From Candidatus Omnitrophota bacterium (GTDB lineage Bacteria > Omnitrophota > Koll11 > Duberdicusellales > 4484-171), in the NCBI GenBank assembly GCA_030692055.1, contig JAUYCY010000178.1:1-29628 (forward strand): a DNA stretch of 29,628 nt, read 5' to 3'. Below the pieces are notes generated by a model that saw only the letters and a program-made list of their open reading frames with translations, made no database searches and was not told the DNA's origin. A program made the position numbers and the translations under genes. This document shows, in pieces, positions 1 to 8,542 of the stretch. Each line of letters begins with the position of its first letter. Positions within the stretch are counted from its first letter, which is position 1.

Positions 1-119
1 CGCTTATAGCTTGAAAAATTACAGTTTCATTGAAGGAGGTTATTATGAGCGGTCATTCAAAGTGGGCAAGCATTAAACATAAGAAAGGCGCGGCTGACGC
101 AAAACGGGGGCAGCTTTTT
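1..119. repeat. Terminal direct repeat, left copy
   Basis: Bases 1-119 are identical, base for base, to 29510-29628. The repeat holds the right hairpin of an intergenic element, the yebC ribosome binding site and the first 25 codons of yebC. An exact overlap of 119 bases matches a k-mer length used by de Bruijn assemblers, so the simplest reading is a contig that the assembler closed into a circle of 29,509 bases. A true duplicated segment cannot be excluded from the sequence alone. Confidence 0.95.
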
Positions 120-806
120 ACGAAGCTAATTAGAGAAATTACGGTAGCCGCAAGAGAAGGCGGTGGGAAACCCGAAATTAACTCAAGGCTGCGTACGGCA
201 ATGGATAGGGCAAAAGCCGCCAATATGCCTTCAGATAATGTAGAAAAGGCAATTAAAAGAGGTACCGGAGAACTTCCCGGAATAATTTATGAAAGCGGTA
301 TATTTGAAGCTTATGGACAGGGAGGAGCTGCTTTAATCGTAGAGGTGCTCACTGATAACAAAAACAGAACTTCCGCTGAAATCAGAAACATTTTTTCTAA
401 AAAAGGAGGGAATTTAGCGGGTAGCGGAAGCGTTGCCTGGATTTTTAATAAAAAAGGCTATATACTTTTGGATAAAGCGCAGATAAAGAGCGAGGACGAG
501 TTATATTCAATTAGCCTAGATGCTGGGGCTGATGATGTGCAGGCTGGAGAAAAAAACTATGAAATTTTTTGTGATATAAAAAACCTTGAAAAACTAAAGG
601 AAGCATTAAAAACAAAAGGGATAAAAATAGAGTCAGCAGAAATTTCAATGATTCCTACTTCAAGGGTGAAAGTGGTCGGCAAAGATGCGAAACAACTACT
701 TTCGCTCATAGACGCATTGGAAGAACAAGACGATGTACAAAAAGTGCATGCGAATTTTGATATACCTGACGATGTCTTAGAGCAAATTGCCTCTGAAATT
801 TCTTGA
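45..806 (+). CDS. yebC: YebC/TACO1 family translation factor
   Basis: A 253-residue protein opening with [14 protein letters not shown], the hallmark N-terminus of the YebC/TACO1 family. Its length is normal for the family (about 240-250). Family members were long annotated as transcriptional regulators and are now linked to relief of ribosome stalling on proline-rich stretches. The ATG at 45 is chosen over the upstream TTG at 30 because GAAGGAGGT lies 5 bases before it and because the family motif starts at this Met. The next genes, ruvC and ruvA, are frequent yebC neighbours in bacteria. The ribosome binding site is the end of an intergenic hairpin element, which is seen in full only when the two ends of the window are joined. 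Confidence 0.96.
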   Translation: MSGHSKWASIKHKKGAADAKRGQLFTKLIREITVAAREGGGKPEINSRLRTAMDRAKAANMPSDNVEKAIKRGTGELPGIIYESGIFEAYGQGGAALIVEVLTDNKNRTSAEIRNIFSKKGGNLAGSGSVAWIFNKKGYILLDKAQIKSEDELYSISLDAGADDVQAGEKNYEIFCDIKNLEKLKEALKTKGIKIESAEISMIPTSRVKVVGKDAKQLLSLIDALEEQDDVQKVHANFDIPDDVLEQIASEIS

Positions 807-835
807 TAACGCTAATTTTCGCGACTTTGAAAAAC

Positions 836-900
836 GTCCCGCATACATCCCGCTGTGCGGGATTCTGCGGGATCCCGCACAGCGTAAGCGCAGGCGGGAC
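836..900. repeat. Nested GC-rich inverted repeat between yebC and ruvC
   Basis: An inner 13-bp perfect stem (851-863 CGCTGTGCGGGAT with 872-884) has an 8-base loop and is enclosed by an outer 7-bp perfect stem (836-842 GTCCCGC with 894-900 GCGGGAC). No T-run follows, so it is not a typical intrinsic terminator. It is much more GC-rich than its surroundings and looks like an inserted palindromic element. A role in RNA stability or attenuation is possible but not shown. Confidence 0.8.
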
Positions 901-955
901 TAATTTACGCTAATGGGAAATGCTAATTACCAAGAGTAAACAATAGAAACATAAA

Positions 956-1450
956 ATGATAGTTTTAGCGGTAGATGTCGGTTTAAGGGTATGCGGATAC
1001 GTAATCTGCAGGGTTGATAAACTTGATATTGGATTAGTAAAAGAAGGGGAAGTAAAAACGTCTAGCACTCAGGAATTTTCACAAAAACTTAACTATATTT
1101 CTGAACAACTACAGAAAGAAATAAAAAACTATAATCCGCAGGCAATGATCATCGAAACTCTTTATTCTCACTATCGCCATCCCACAACATTAGGAATACT
1201 TGCACAAGTGAGAGGGGTAGTGGTATTATTAGCAGAGAAAAATGGAATAAAAATATTTGAATATTCCCCAACTAAAGCAAGAAAATCTTTTCTAGGTAAA
1301 GGTAACGCTACTTCTTTTCAAGTAAAAAAAATGGCAGAAAATATTGTAGGCAGAGAATTCGTATCAACGCATACTGCGGATGCCTTTTCTTTAGTAGCTG
1401 CATTTTCACATACTCAAAAACTTAAAAGATTAGAGATGATAACGCAATGA
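956..1450 (+). CDS. ruvC: Crossover junction endodeoxyribonuclease RuvC
   Basis: A 164-residue RuvC resolvase, which cuts Holliday junctions in the RuvABC complex during recombination and repair. The acidic catalytic set is visible: D7 in AVDVG, E67 in IIETLY, and H139 plus D142 in THTADA. A His at the third position is also found in Thermus thermophilus RuvC, so this is a normal variant and not a lost residue. The ATG at 956 has no clear Shine-Dalgarno sequence, so the start is slightly uncertain, although the RNase H-like first strand begins right there. The stop overlaps the ruvA start (ATGA), which indicates translational coupling. ruvB is not next to ruvA here. Confidence 0.93.
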   Translation: MIVLAVDVGLRVCGYVICRVDKLDIGLVKEGEVKTSSTQEFSQKLNYISEQLQKEIKNYNPQAMIIETLYSHYRHPTTLGILAQVRGVVVLLAEKNGIKIFEYSPTKARKSFLGKGNATSFQVKKMAENIVGREFVSTHTADAFSLVAAFSHTQKLKRLEMITQ

Positions 1451-2064
1451 TTTCAAGAATTAAAGGGCATTTATTAAAAAAAGAAGAAAATAGGGTATTA
1501 GTTGACGTCGGAGGCATAGCATACGAAATTAATATCCCTTGTACCGTATCGAGTTGTCTTAATGAAAACACTGATGGGCTGGTAGAGCTAGTAATTTACC
1601 ATTATCTTAATATGGATAAACACAGAGCCATACCGGTAATGATTGGTTTTATCGATGAGCTAGAAAAAGAATTTTTTGAAAAGTTTATTGGAATTTCCGG
1701 TATCGGGCCAAAGGTCGCCCTAAAAGCATTTGATAAACCAATACCCCTTATCGCTAAGGCAATAGAAGACGGAGATATTAGTTTCTTAAGAACTCTTGAA
1801 GGAATAGGAATGCAAAAAGCAAAACAAATTATTGCAAGCTTACAAGGAAAAGTAGGCAGATTTGCCCTAATAAAATCAGAACAAGCAAAAAAAGAGTCGG
1901 TTAAGAAAGAAGTTATAGACGAGGCTAAAGGAATCCTCAAGCGTTTGCAATATAGTGCCAGAGAGATAGAAGAAATGATTAAAAATGCTTCGGAAGTAAA
2001 ACCGCAGATTGAAAATGTAGAGGAACTTCTTAATGAGATTTATCGCCAAAGAAAAATAGCTTAG
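1447..2064 (+). CDS. ruvA: Holliday junction branch migration protein RuvA
   Basis: A 205-residue protein with the RuvA architecture. It has an N-terminal OB-fold domain (about 1-65, MISRIKGHLLKK then VDVGGIAYEI), helix-hairpin-helix segments (FIGISGIGPKVALKAF and LEGIGMQKAKQIIASL, about 80-135), and a small C-terminal domain after a charged linker (about 150-200) that in the family contacts RuvB. RuvA binds four-way junctions and loads the RuvB motor. Its start overlaps the ruvC stop by four bases. The gene expected next in many genomes, ruvB, is replaced here by scpB, 7 bases downstream. Confidence 0.95.
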   Translation: MISRIKGHLLKKEENRVLVDVGGIAYEINIPCTVSSCLNENTDGLVELVIYHYLNMDKHRAIPVMIGFIDELEKEFFEKFIGISGIGPKVALKAFDKPIPLIAKAIEDGDISFLRTLEGIGMQKAKQIIASLQGKVGRFALIKSEQAKKESVKKEVIDEAKGILKRLQYSAREIEEMIKNASEVKPQIENVEELLNEIYRQRKIA

Positions 2065-2071
2065 GCTAATT

Positions 2072-2704
2072 ATGAATATAAAATCGATTATTGAATCGTT
2101 ATTGTTTGTTAACGAGCGACCTATGGAGCTAGCGGAGCTATGCGAAATCATTAATATTGAGAAAAAAGAGATTGAAAATGCGCTTGAGGAATTAATAACT
2201 GAATATGGTCAACGTAACTGTGGTATCTGTATTGTTAAGGTGGCCGGAGGATACCAGATGTGTTCTGCTCCGGCCAATGAGCCTTGGATTAAAGAAATGT
2301 ATCGCGAGCGCGGTAAGCAAAAACTTTCTGTTGCATCGCTGGAAACATTAGCTATAATTGCCTATAAACAGCCTATTACTAGAATGGAGATCGAATCTAT
2401 AAGAGGGGTAAACATTGACGGTGTGGCTAAACATTTGACCGATTTAGGCTTAATAAAAATAGAAGGTAGAAAGGAAGTCCCGGGCAGGCCGTTTTTATAT
2501 ATTACCACTCGGAAATTCTTAGAATATTTTGGGCTTAATACTTTAAAGGATTTGCCAAGGTTAGAAGATTTTGTTGCTTTAGCGGCAAAAGAAAATATTG
2601 CCGCCGGGGGAGAATCGCAGAGCGTTATCGCCAGCGCAGAAAATACTACTAACAATATTTCTACGCCTTTAGTCGACAATGCGAAGGAAGCGGCAAAGCA
2701 ATAG
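2072..2704 (+). CDS. scpB: Segregation and condensation protein ScpB
   Basis: A 210-residue ScpB, the winged-helix kleisin-associated subunit of the SMC-ScpAB condensin. The N-terminal winged helix (IIESLLFVNERPMELAELCE) and the second one (SVASLETLAIIAYKQPITRM, then IRGVNIDGVAKHLTDLGLI and GRPFLYITTRKFLEYFGL) are both clear. The last 35 or so residues are a low-complexity Ala/Asn/Ser tail of the kind often seen in the family. scpA is not adjacent, which is unusual because scpA and scpB are commonly neighbours. It lies 7 bases after ruvA, probably in the same transcript. Confidence 0.94.
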   Translation: MNIKSIIESLLFVNERPMELAELCEIINIEKKEIENALEELITEYGQRNCGICIVKVAGGYQMCSAPANEPWIKEMYRERGKQKLSVASLETLAIIAYKQPITRMEIESIRGVNIDGVAKHLTDLGLIKIEGRKEVPGRPFLYITTRKFLEYFGLNTLKDLPRLEDFVALAAKENIAAGGESQSVIASAENTTNNISTPLVDNAKEAAKQ

Positions 2705-2758
2705 AGTTAAGCTTTTGGCACAGCAAAAACTAAATTACAAGTAAAAGGAGGAAAAGCG

Positions 2759-3928
2759 ATGAAGTTTTATTTCACTTCTGAATCAGTAGGCGAAGGTCAT
2801 CCGGATAAAGTTTGCGATCAGATATCCGACGGAGTTTTAGATGAAGTTTTAAAACTTGATTCTCATAAAGAAAGAAGTAGAGTTGCCTGTGAGACTTATG
2901 TGACTATGGGGCTTTTAATTGTCGGGGGAGAAATCACCACTGATGCCTATGTAGATATACAAAAAATGGCACGTAATATTATTAGGGAGATCGGTTATAC
3001 TCACCCTAAATACGGTTTTGACCACGAAACCTGCGCTATTATCAATACAATACACAGCCAATCCCCTGATATCGCGCAAGGAGTTAATGTTGGTGGAGCA
3101 GGCGATCAAGGAATTATGTTTGGCTATGCTTGCAATGAGACTAAAGAATACATGCCTCTTCCGATTATGTTGGCCCATAAGCTTGTTAAACGCATGGCAG
3201 ATGTACGTAGAACCAATACATTAAAATATTTAGGGCCGGATTGTAAATCTCAGGTAACCGTTGAATACCATAACGGCCAGCCAAAACGGGTAGATTCAGT
3301 TGTTCTTGCTTGTCAGCATACCGATGACATACTGGACAAGAGCGGTAAACATATTACTGACAAAGCCCGCCAAGAACTTGTCGATACAATTGCCAAGCCA
3401 ATACTAAAAGAATTGTTAGATAAGAATACTAAATATTATGTCAACCAAACAGGAAAATTTGTCGTCGGCGGCCCGCAATCTGATACCGGTATGACCGGCC
3501 GTAAAATAATCGTAGATACCTACGGCGGGACAGTACCGCACGGCGGAGGCGCTTTTTCCGGTAAAGACCCTACCAAAGTAGACCGTTCTGCCGCATATAT
3601 GTGCCGCCATATCGCGAAAAATATGGTTGCCGCGGGCCTTGCGGATAAGTTTCTAATTCAATTATCGTATGTAATCGGTTACGCAGACCCCCTATCTATT
3701 TATGTAAATACTTATGACACGGGAAAATTAGCTGACGAAAAGTTAGTCAAACTTATACGGGAGAATTTTGAGCTTACGCCGCAAGGAATTATAAAATCTT
3801 TAGATTTATTGCGGCCGATTTATCGTAAAACCGCTTGCTACGGGCATTTTGGCCGTGATGAGGCAGAATTTACTTGGGAAAAAATAGATAAGGCTGCTAT
3901 TTTAAAAAAAGCAGCGGCAAAACTATGA
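2759..3928 (+). CDS. metK: S-adenosylmethionine synthetase
   Basis: A 389-residue methionine adenosyltransferase that makes SAM from methionine and ATP in the cytosol. The sequence shows [14 protein letters not shown] near the N-terminus, [12 protein letters not shown] at about residue 115-126 and the phosphate-binding [19 protein letters not shown] near residue 265. All are family signatures, and the length is typical. A strong site, AAAGGAGG, sits 7 bases before the ATG. It is followed by ahcY, so SAM production and SAH disposal are linked. I looked for a SAM riboswitch in the 54-base gap before it and saw none; the gap is too short for one. Confidence 0.97.
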   Translation: MKFYFTSESVGEGHPDKVCDQISDGVLDEVLKLDSHKERSRVACETYVTMGLLIVGGEITTDAYVDIQKMARNIIREIGYTHPKYGFDHETCAIINTIHSQSPDIAQGVNVGGAGDQGIMFGYACNETKEYMPLPIMLAHKLVKRMADVRRTNTLKYLGPDCKSQVTVEYHNGQPKRVDSVVLACQHTDDILDKSGKHITDKARQELVDTIAKPILKELLDKNTKYYVNQTGKFVVGGPQSDTGMTGRKIIVDTYGGTVPHGGGAFSGKDPTKVDRSAAYMCRHIAKNMVAAGLADKFLIQLSYVIGYADPLSIYVNTYDTGKLADEKLVKLIRENFELTPQGIIKSLDLLRPIYRKTACYGHFGRDEAEFTWEKIDKAAILKKAAAKL

Positions 3929-3970
3929 ATAAAACAACACAGATTAGCACAGATTTGAAAGCGGATGATC

Positions 3971-4022
3971 GCAGATGATTCTATCTGTGATCATCTGTGA
4001 TTTTCTATCTGTGATCATCTGC
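3971..4022. repeat. ATCTGTGATCATCTG repeat/inverted repeat
   Basis: Between metK and ahcY. A 17-base unit beginning CTATCTGTGATC occurs twice (3981-3997 and 4005-4021), and GCAGATGAT at 3971-3979 pairs with ATCATCTGC at 4014-4022. Further CACAGAT copies lie just upstream (about 3938-3955). Similar low-complexity repeats occur between genes in many environmental bacteria. It ends 10 bases before the ahcY ribosome binding site. Confidence 0.75.
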
Positions 4023-4039
4023 GTAATAAAAAGGAGTCT

Positions 4040-5296
4040 ATGACTTACGATATTAAAAATATCAGTTTAGCTAAAAGGGGCGCGTTAAGGATTGAATGGG
4101 CACGCAATAATATGCCGGTTTTAAGATTAGTCGCTGAGCGTTTTAAAAAAGAGCAGCCCTTGAAGGGATTAAAAGTAGCATGCTGTTTACATGTGACCAC
4201 CGAGACAGCAGTATTAATGGAGGTTCTAAAACTAGGCGGAGCGCGCGTTAACCTATGTGCGTCTAATCCTTTGTCTACTCAAGACGATGCAGCCGCATCA
4301 TTAGTTAAACATCTTAAAATATCTGTATTTGCAATTAAAGGCGAGGACACCAAAACTTACTACAACCATTTACGCGCAGCCTTGGCAGAGAAACCAAACA
4401 TTACCATGGATGACGGAGCAGATTTAGTAAGCACCATCCATCAGAAAGAAGTATCTTTGCATAAAAATATCATTGGCGGAACAGAAGAAACTACAACCGG
4501 AGTGATACGGCTTCGCGCGCTGGCAGCCGAAGGAAAATTACGCTATCCCATTATCGCGGTTAATGACGCGCAAACCAAGCATCTTTTTGATAACCGCTAC
4601 GGCACAGGACAATCAACCGTTGACGGTATTATTCGGGCGACTAACAAATTGCTGGCGAGTTCCAATTTTATCGTGTGCGGTTACGGCTGGTGCGGCAAGG
4701 GGCTGGCTATGCGCGCCAACGGCATGGGAGCGAAAGTTTGCATAGTTGAAGTTGATCCCTTGCGGGCACTGGAAGCAACTATGGATGGTTATGAAGTCAT
4801 GACCATTGCACAAGCGGCAAAAATAGGCGATATATTCGTAACCGCCACGGGAGATATAAATGTTATCCGCAAAGAGCATTTTGTAGTGATGAAAGACGGC
4901 GCAATCGTGGCCAACACCGGCCATTTTAATGTAGAGATAGATATCCCAGCTTTAGAGAAATTAAGCAGCATGAAAAGACGTATCCGTGACTTCGTAGAAG
5001 AATATACTTTGGAAAAAAATAAAAAGATTTATCTTTTGGGCGAAGGACGGCTCATCAACCTGGCAGCTGCCGAAGGCCATCCGGCTCAGGTGATGGATAT
5101 GTCTTTCGCTAATCAAGCCTTAAGTGTAGAATTTATAAATAAAAAATACCATACGCTAAAAAATGATGTCTATAAGGTACCGGAAGATATTGATAAAAAC
5201 ATTGCGGTACTGAAATTGAAATCTATGGGTATAAACATAGACGTTTTGACCAAAGAGCAAAAGAAATATCTTACTAGTTGGGAATTGGGAACATAA
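4040..5296 (+). CDS. ahcY: Adenosylhomocysteinase (SAH hydrolase)
   Basis: A 418-residue enzyme that splits S-adenosylhomocysteine to adenosine and homocysteine, using bound NAD. Substrate-domain motifs [19 protein letters not shown] and [13 protein letters not shown] are present. [18 protein letters not shown] leads into the NAD-binding Rossmann segment [20 protein letters not shown]. The C-terminus stops at YLTSWELGT and lacks the extended tail ending in a Lys-and-Tyr-rich motif found in eukaryotic and many bacterial enzymes, so it resembles the short type seen in Thermotoga and archaea. Some short-type enzymes act on S-inosylhomocysteine instead; sequence alone does not settle this. AAAAGGAG precedes the ATG. 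Position after metK fits the methyl cycle. Confidence 0.93.
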   Translation: MTYDIKNISLAKRGALRIEWARNNMPVLRLVAERFKKEQPLKGLKVACCLHVTTETAVLMEVLKLGGARVNLCASNPLSTQDDAAASLVKHLKISVFAIKGEDTKTYYNHLRAALAEKPNITMDDGADLVSTIHQKEVSLHKNIIGGTEETTTGVIRLRALAAEGKLRYPIIAVNDAQTKHLFDNRYGTGQSTVDGIIRATNKLLASSNFIVCGYGWCGKGLAMRANGMGAKVCIVEVDPLRALEATMDGYEVMTIAQAAKIGDIFVTATGDINVIRKEHFVVMKDGAIVANTGHFNVEIDIPALEKLSSMKRRIRDFVEEYTLEKNKKIYLLGEGRLINLAAAEGHPAQVMDMSFANQALSVEFINKKYHTLKNDVYKVPEDIDKNIAVLKLKSMGINIDVLTKEQKKYLTSWELGT

Positions 5297-5327
5297 CTAC
5301 GAAATATTATAACGAAGGAGGTGCATA

Positions 5328-7448
5328 ATGGCCAAAATTAAAGTACCAGTAGTTGCTCTTATTTTGGGAACCATAGTTCTTGCGTCACCCTTCGTGTTGT
5401 TTGCCGGAGGAAATTTTCAGAGCAAAATTTCGCAAAAAATTAGCGCAGGAAGCAAAAATATTCAATATGGAGTAAGAGAAAGCGACGAGCAATATGTTGA
5501 TTATAGCGAACAATATTCTCCTGCCCAATCAAACGAAAAACGAATAAATATCAATAAAGAAAAGGTCACAAAACCAAACGCTCGAGATGAAGCTTATAGC
5601 TTACAGACGATTAACCCAACTCCAACAATTTCTCCTTACGCCATATATAAAGTTGAATATAAAGCTGAAATCGAAGAGGATGTTGCGACCGTAAAGGGTA
5701 ACGTAATCTTTGAGGTGTTCAGGAAAGGTTGGGTTCAGATACCTTTGACGAAAAGCAACGTCGGACTTATTGACGTTAGAGTAAATCGTGGCGCAGCATT
5801 CGTTACCATGCAAGGCACACAATACTATATTATGGTTGATAAACCAGGTAGGTATACCCTAGATATAGAATTTTTGATAAAAGCTGCGCGCGAACGAGAG
5901 AATGGCCCGGGTAGTTTTACCTTTGAAAGCATACCTGCCCCGATTTGTCAATTTGAATTTACTATGCCCGAGCAGAATGTAGAAATATTTGTTGACCCTT
6001 CAATTAGGCTAGAAGTTAAAAGAGAACAGAAAAAAACAGTCGCTTGGGCAGTAATGCCTAACACTAATACCATAAACGTGCGTTGGACGAAAGCGCTCCC
6101 TAAGGAAACAATTACTCCTGTTAAGCTAGAGCCGAAAGTATACGTAGATACCGCAACCTATGCCTCTATCGGTGAAGGAATAATTCGTTGCCAGACTAGA
6201 TTAAATTATTCAATTTTACAGTCAGAAGTTTCTAATTTCCGTATCGCATTGCCAACAGATATTAGTGTGCTCGAGGTAAAAGGCAATGATTTGCGTGATT
6301 GGAAAGTTTCGCAAGATAAAGATACGCAGCATTTAGATGTTTACCTTAATTTCGGCATTAAAGGCAACTATATACTTGATTTCAGCTACGAAAGAAAGAT
6401 CAGCGAGGGTTCTGGGGTTGCGCAAATACCCTGGGTTAAAACTATCGGCGTCGAAAGAGAGAAGGGCTATTTCGGTATAGCCGCATCTACAAATGTTGAA
6501 CTGGCTGTAAATAAAATAGAGCATATAAATTTGATTGACGTAAAAGAACTTCCTCCGCAGATCTTAAGTAGCACCCCTAACCCGATTTTACTTGCCTTTA
6601 AGTATTTAACGCACCCTTTTAGCATAGCCATTGATGTTACTAAACACGAAGAATTACCGGTACTAATCGCGGCAATCGATTCCGTTGAATATGTTAGTTT
6701 ACAAACAGATGAGGGTAAAAACTTAACTAAAGCGGTTTATCAAGTACGTAATAACGTTAAACAGTTTATACGCTTGAGCCTACCGAAGGATGCAACCTTG
6801 TGGAGTGTTTTTGTAGCCGGCAAACCTGTTAAACCCGCCAAGGATAAAAACGCAAGCATCTTAATACCCCTAGAGAAATCACAACTTAGCGGCGAAGACC
6901 TTACGCAGTTTCCCGTAGAAATAGTTTACTTAGAAAAAACACATAAGATGGGTTTAGTGGGAGGCTGGTTGAAACTCAATTTGCCAAAAACAGATATACC
7001 TATCAGTAGCCTAATTTGGTCTGTATATCTGCCGCTTGATTATGCGTATTTTAATTTCGGAGGAGACGTAAAGATGGTGAGAGACAGATTTGGATCGCTG
7101 CAAAAATTAGTAAGTCTTAAAAGATCCGTACAGGAAAAATATGATCGCTTCAAAACCTCACAGTCCGCTAATCAATCTCAGGAATATTTTTCCGAACAAG
7201 TTTCGCCCGTACAGATGAAAGGCGTTTTACCTATAAAAGTTGAAGTTCCAGAACAAGGCCGTCTTTACCGTTTTTCAAAATTATTAGTAACCGAGAATGA
7301 AAGTCCTAGGCTGTCAGTAAGCTTTATAACGGTATTTCGGCCGATACACGGTTTTATTAGGTTTTTGATATTTGTAACAGTAATATTTTATATTGTGCGT
7401 TTTATTAAAAAGAATCAAGCACGCAAAAAGAAAAATAATACTGCATAA
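5328..7448 (+). CDS. Large exported, C-terminally membrane-anchored protein, function unknown
   Basis: A 706-residue protein I do not recognise as a named family. It starts with a signal-like segment (hydrophobic residues about 6-26 after MAKIK) and ends with one hydrophobic helix at about 675-693 followed by a Lys/Arg-rich tail. That layout places most of the chain outside the inner membrane with the tail inside. The first 80 or so mature residues are polar, rich in Gln, Ser, Tyr and Lys. The rest reads as successive beta-rich domains (for example KAEIEEDVATVKGNVIFEV and GWVQIPLTKSNVGLIDVRV) with no Cys clusters or obvious catalytic motif. The start is well supported by GAAGGAGGTG 5 bases before the ATG. 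Codon use and composition look like those of the neighbours. A scaffold or envelope role is only a guess. Confidence 0.85.
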   Translation: MAKIKVPVVALILGTIVLASPFVLFAGGNFQSKISQKISAGSKNIQYGVRESDEQYVDYSEQYSPAQSNEKRININKEKVTKPNARDEAYSLQTINPTPTISPYAIYKVEYKAEIEEDVATVKGNVIFEVFRKGWVQIPLTKSNVGLIDVRVNRGAAFVTMQGTQYYIMVDKPGRYTLDIEFLIKAARERENGPGSFTFESIPAPICQFEFTMPEQNVEIFVDPSIRLEVKREQKKTVAWAVMPNTNTINVRWTKALPKETITPVKLEPKVYVDTATYASIGEGIIRCQTRLNYSILQSEVSNFRIALPTDISVLEVKGNDLRDWKVSQDKDTQHLDVYLNFGIKGNYILDFSYERKISEGSGVAQIPWVKTIGVEREKGYFGIAASTNVELAVNKIEHINLIDVKELPPQILSSTPNPILLAFKYLTHPFSIAIDVTKHEELPVLIAAIDSVEYVSLQTDEGKNLTKAVYQVRNNVKQFIRLSLPKDATLWSVFVAGKPVKPAKDKNASILIPLEKSQLSGEDLTQFPVEIVYLEKTHKMGLVGGWLKLNLPKTDIPISSLIWSVYLPLDYAYFNFGGDVKMVRDRFGSLQKLVSLKRSVQEKYDRFKTSQSANQSQEYFSEQVSPVQMKGVLPIKVEVPEQGRLYRFSKLLVTENESPRLSVSFITVFRPIHGFIRFLIFVTVIFYIVRFIKKNQARKKKNNTA

Positions 7449-7466
7449 TCTCTCTGTGTTAAGACG

Positions 7467-7493
7467 GGATATGACGAGATATTTTTTATATCC
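7467..7493. repeat. AT-rich hairpin before the phosphofructokinase gene
   Basis: GGATAT at 7467-7472 pairs with ATATCC at 7488-7493 around an AT-rich loop containing six T. It sits between the stop of the exported protein (7448) and the start of pfk (7521), and could slow or end transcription, but it is not a classical GC stem plus T-run terminator. Confidence 0.4.
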
Positions 7494-7520
7494 ACTGTAT
7501 AAACTTATACTACAATATCT

Positions 7521-8474
7521 ATGAAACGTATTGGTATCTTGACTAGAGATTGTGCAGGGGTAAATGCGTGTATTCGCGCGGTGGTGCGAACCGCGGATTC
7601 TTATGGCATTGAAGTTATGGGTATATTTCGCGGTTACGATGGTTTAATTAACGGTGAACTCAGGCCGCTCACGCATCGTTCGGTGTCAGGAATAATAAAT
7701 TTAGGCGGTACGGTATTAAAGGCATCCCGTTCTAAAAGGTTTCTAACAGAGGAAGGCCAGCTAAAGGCAATCGATACAATAAAAAGAAATAAAATCGACG
7801 GCATAATCGTTATAGGCGGTAACGGTTCTTTAACCGGCGCGCATATCCTTGCAAGCAAATACGGCATTAAAACTATAGGGGTTGCCGCAACTATTGATAA
7901 TGATGTAAATAGCATAGACCTAACCATAGGTTCAGACACGGCCTTAAATGTTGCCTTAGATGCTTTAGACAAAATAAGAGATACGGCTACGTCTTTAGAG
8001 AGGATTTTTGTAGTGGAGGTTATGGGCCGTGAGTGTGGTTATATTGCCTCCAGAGTTGCTTTAGCGGGTGGGTGCGAAGAAGTTTTATTACCCGAGAAGG
8101 AATATGATATTGAAAATATGTGTGAAGAAATTATGGAGGGCAATACTAGAGGTAAAATAAGTTGGATAATTATCGTTGCGGAAGGCAAAGGCAAAGCGCA
8201 TGATATCGCCGCCAAGATTACGGAAATAACGGAACTTGAAACCAGAGTAGTCGTGCTTGGGCATGTTCAAAGAGGCGGCCGGCCTACCGCTTTAGACAGA
8301 ATACTTGCAGCTGTTTATGGAAATTTCGCCGTTGAAGTACTAAAAGATGGCGAAACCGATAAATGCGTAGGCTTGAAAAATTACGCGTTAAATATAATTC
8401 CTCTGGAGGAGGCGATCAAGCATAAAGATATAGAAATAGAAAATTACTACAGGCTGCTCAAAGTACTTATATAA
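7521..8474 (+). CDS. Divergent 6-phosphofructokinase family protein
   Basis: A 317-residue member of the ATP-type phosphofructokinase family. The fructose-6-phosphate side is intact: TIDND at 124-128 (catalytic Asp), MGRECG at 168-173, E221, R242 and H248-R251 in LGHVQRGG. The nucleotide side is altered. The usual SGGDAPG loop near residue 10 is shortened to R9-D10-C11-A12-G13, losing the Gly-Gly-Asp, and the GGDGS loop reads GGNGS at 99-103. It may use another phosphate donor, be slow, or have changed function. The following gene is a class II aldolase, so a glycolytic or sugar-phosphate role remains likely. No Shine-Dalgarno sequence is visible before the ATG at 7521, though the first codons match the family's first strand. 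Confidence 0.85.
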   Translation: MKRIGILTRDCAGVNACIRAVVRTADSYGIEVMGIFRGYDGLINGELRPLTHRSVSGIINLGGTVLKASRSKRFLTEEGQLKAIDTIKRNKIDGIIVIGGNGSLTGAHILASKYGIKTIGVAATIDNDVNSIDLTIGSDTALNVALDALDKIRDTATSLERIFVVEVMGRECGYIASRVALAGGCEEVLLPEKEYDIENMCEEIMEGNTRGKISWIIIVAEGKGKAHDIAAKITEITELETRVVVLGHVQRGGRPTALDRILAAVYGNFAVEVLKDGETDKCVGLKNYALNIIPLEEAIKHKDIEIENYYRLLKVLI

Positions 8475-8537
8475 TCAAATGAAGCAGCCACTTTTCAAAC
8501 CGAAAGGCGAAGAAAAGTTGCGTAGTTAAAGGAGGAA
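8475..8537 (+). repeat. Intergenic hairpin element, minimal copy (P1)
   Basis: AAATGAAGCAGCCACTTTTC leads into a hairpin in which 8488-8496 CCACTTTTC pairs with 8512-8520 GAAAAGTTG (one mismatch), closing a 15-base loop that ends in GCGAA. It runs into GCGTAGTTAAAGGAGG, so its end is the ribosome binding site of the aldolase gene. The same opening and GCGTAG(C/T)T(G/A)AA end recur at 9943-9999, after the aldolase gene. Confidence 0.65.
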
Positions 8538-8542
8538 GCATA

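Noticed and set aside
836..900. Rho-independent terminator after yebC
   Set aside because: The stem is strong, but no T-run follows on either strand.
1370..1385. Lost catalytic Asp in RuvC (His at the third position)
   Set aside because: His at this place occurs in well-studied RuvC such as that of Thermus thermophilus, and the other acidic residues are intact.
2705..2758. SAM riboswitch before metK
   Set aside because: The gap is only 54 bases, with a plain Shine-Dalgarno sequence and no riboswitch helices.
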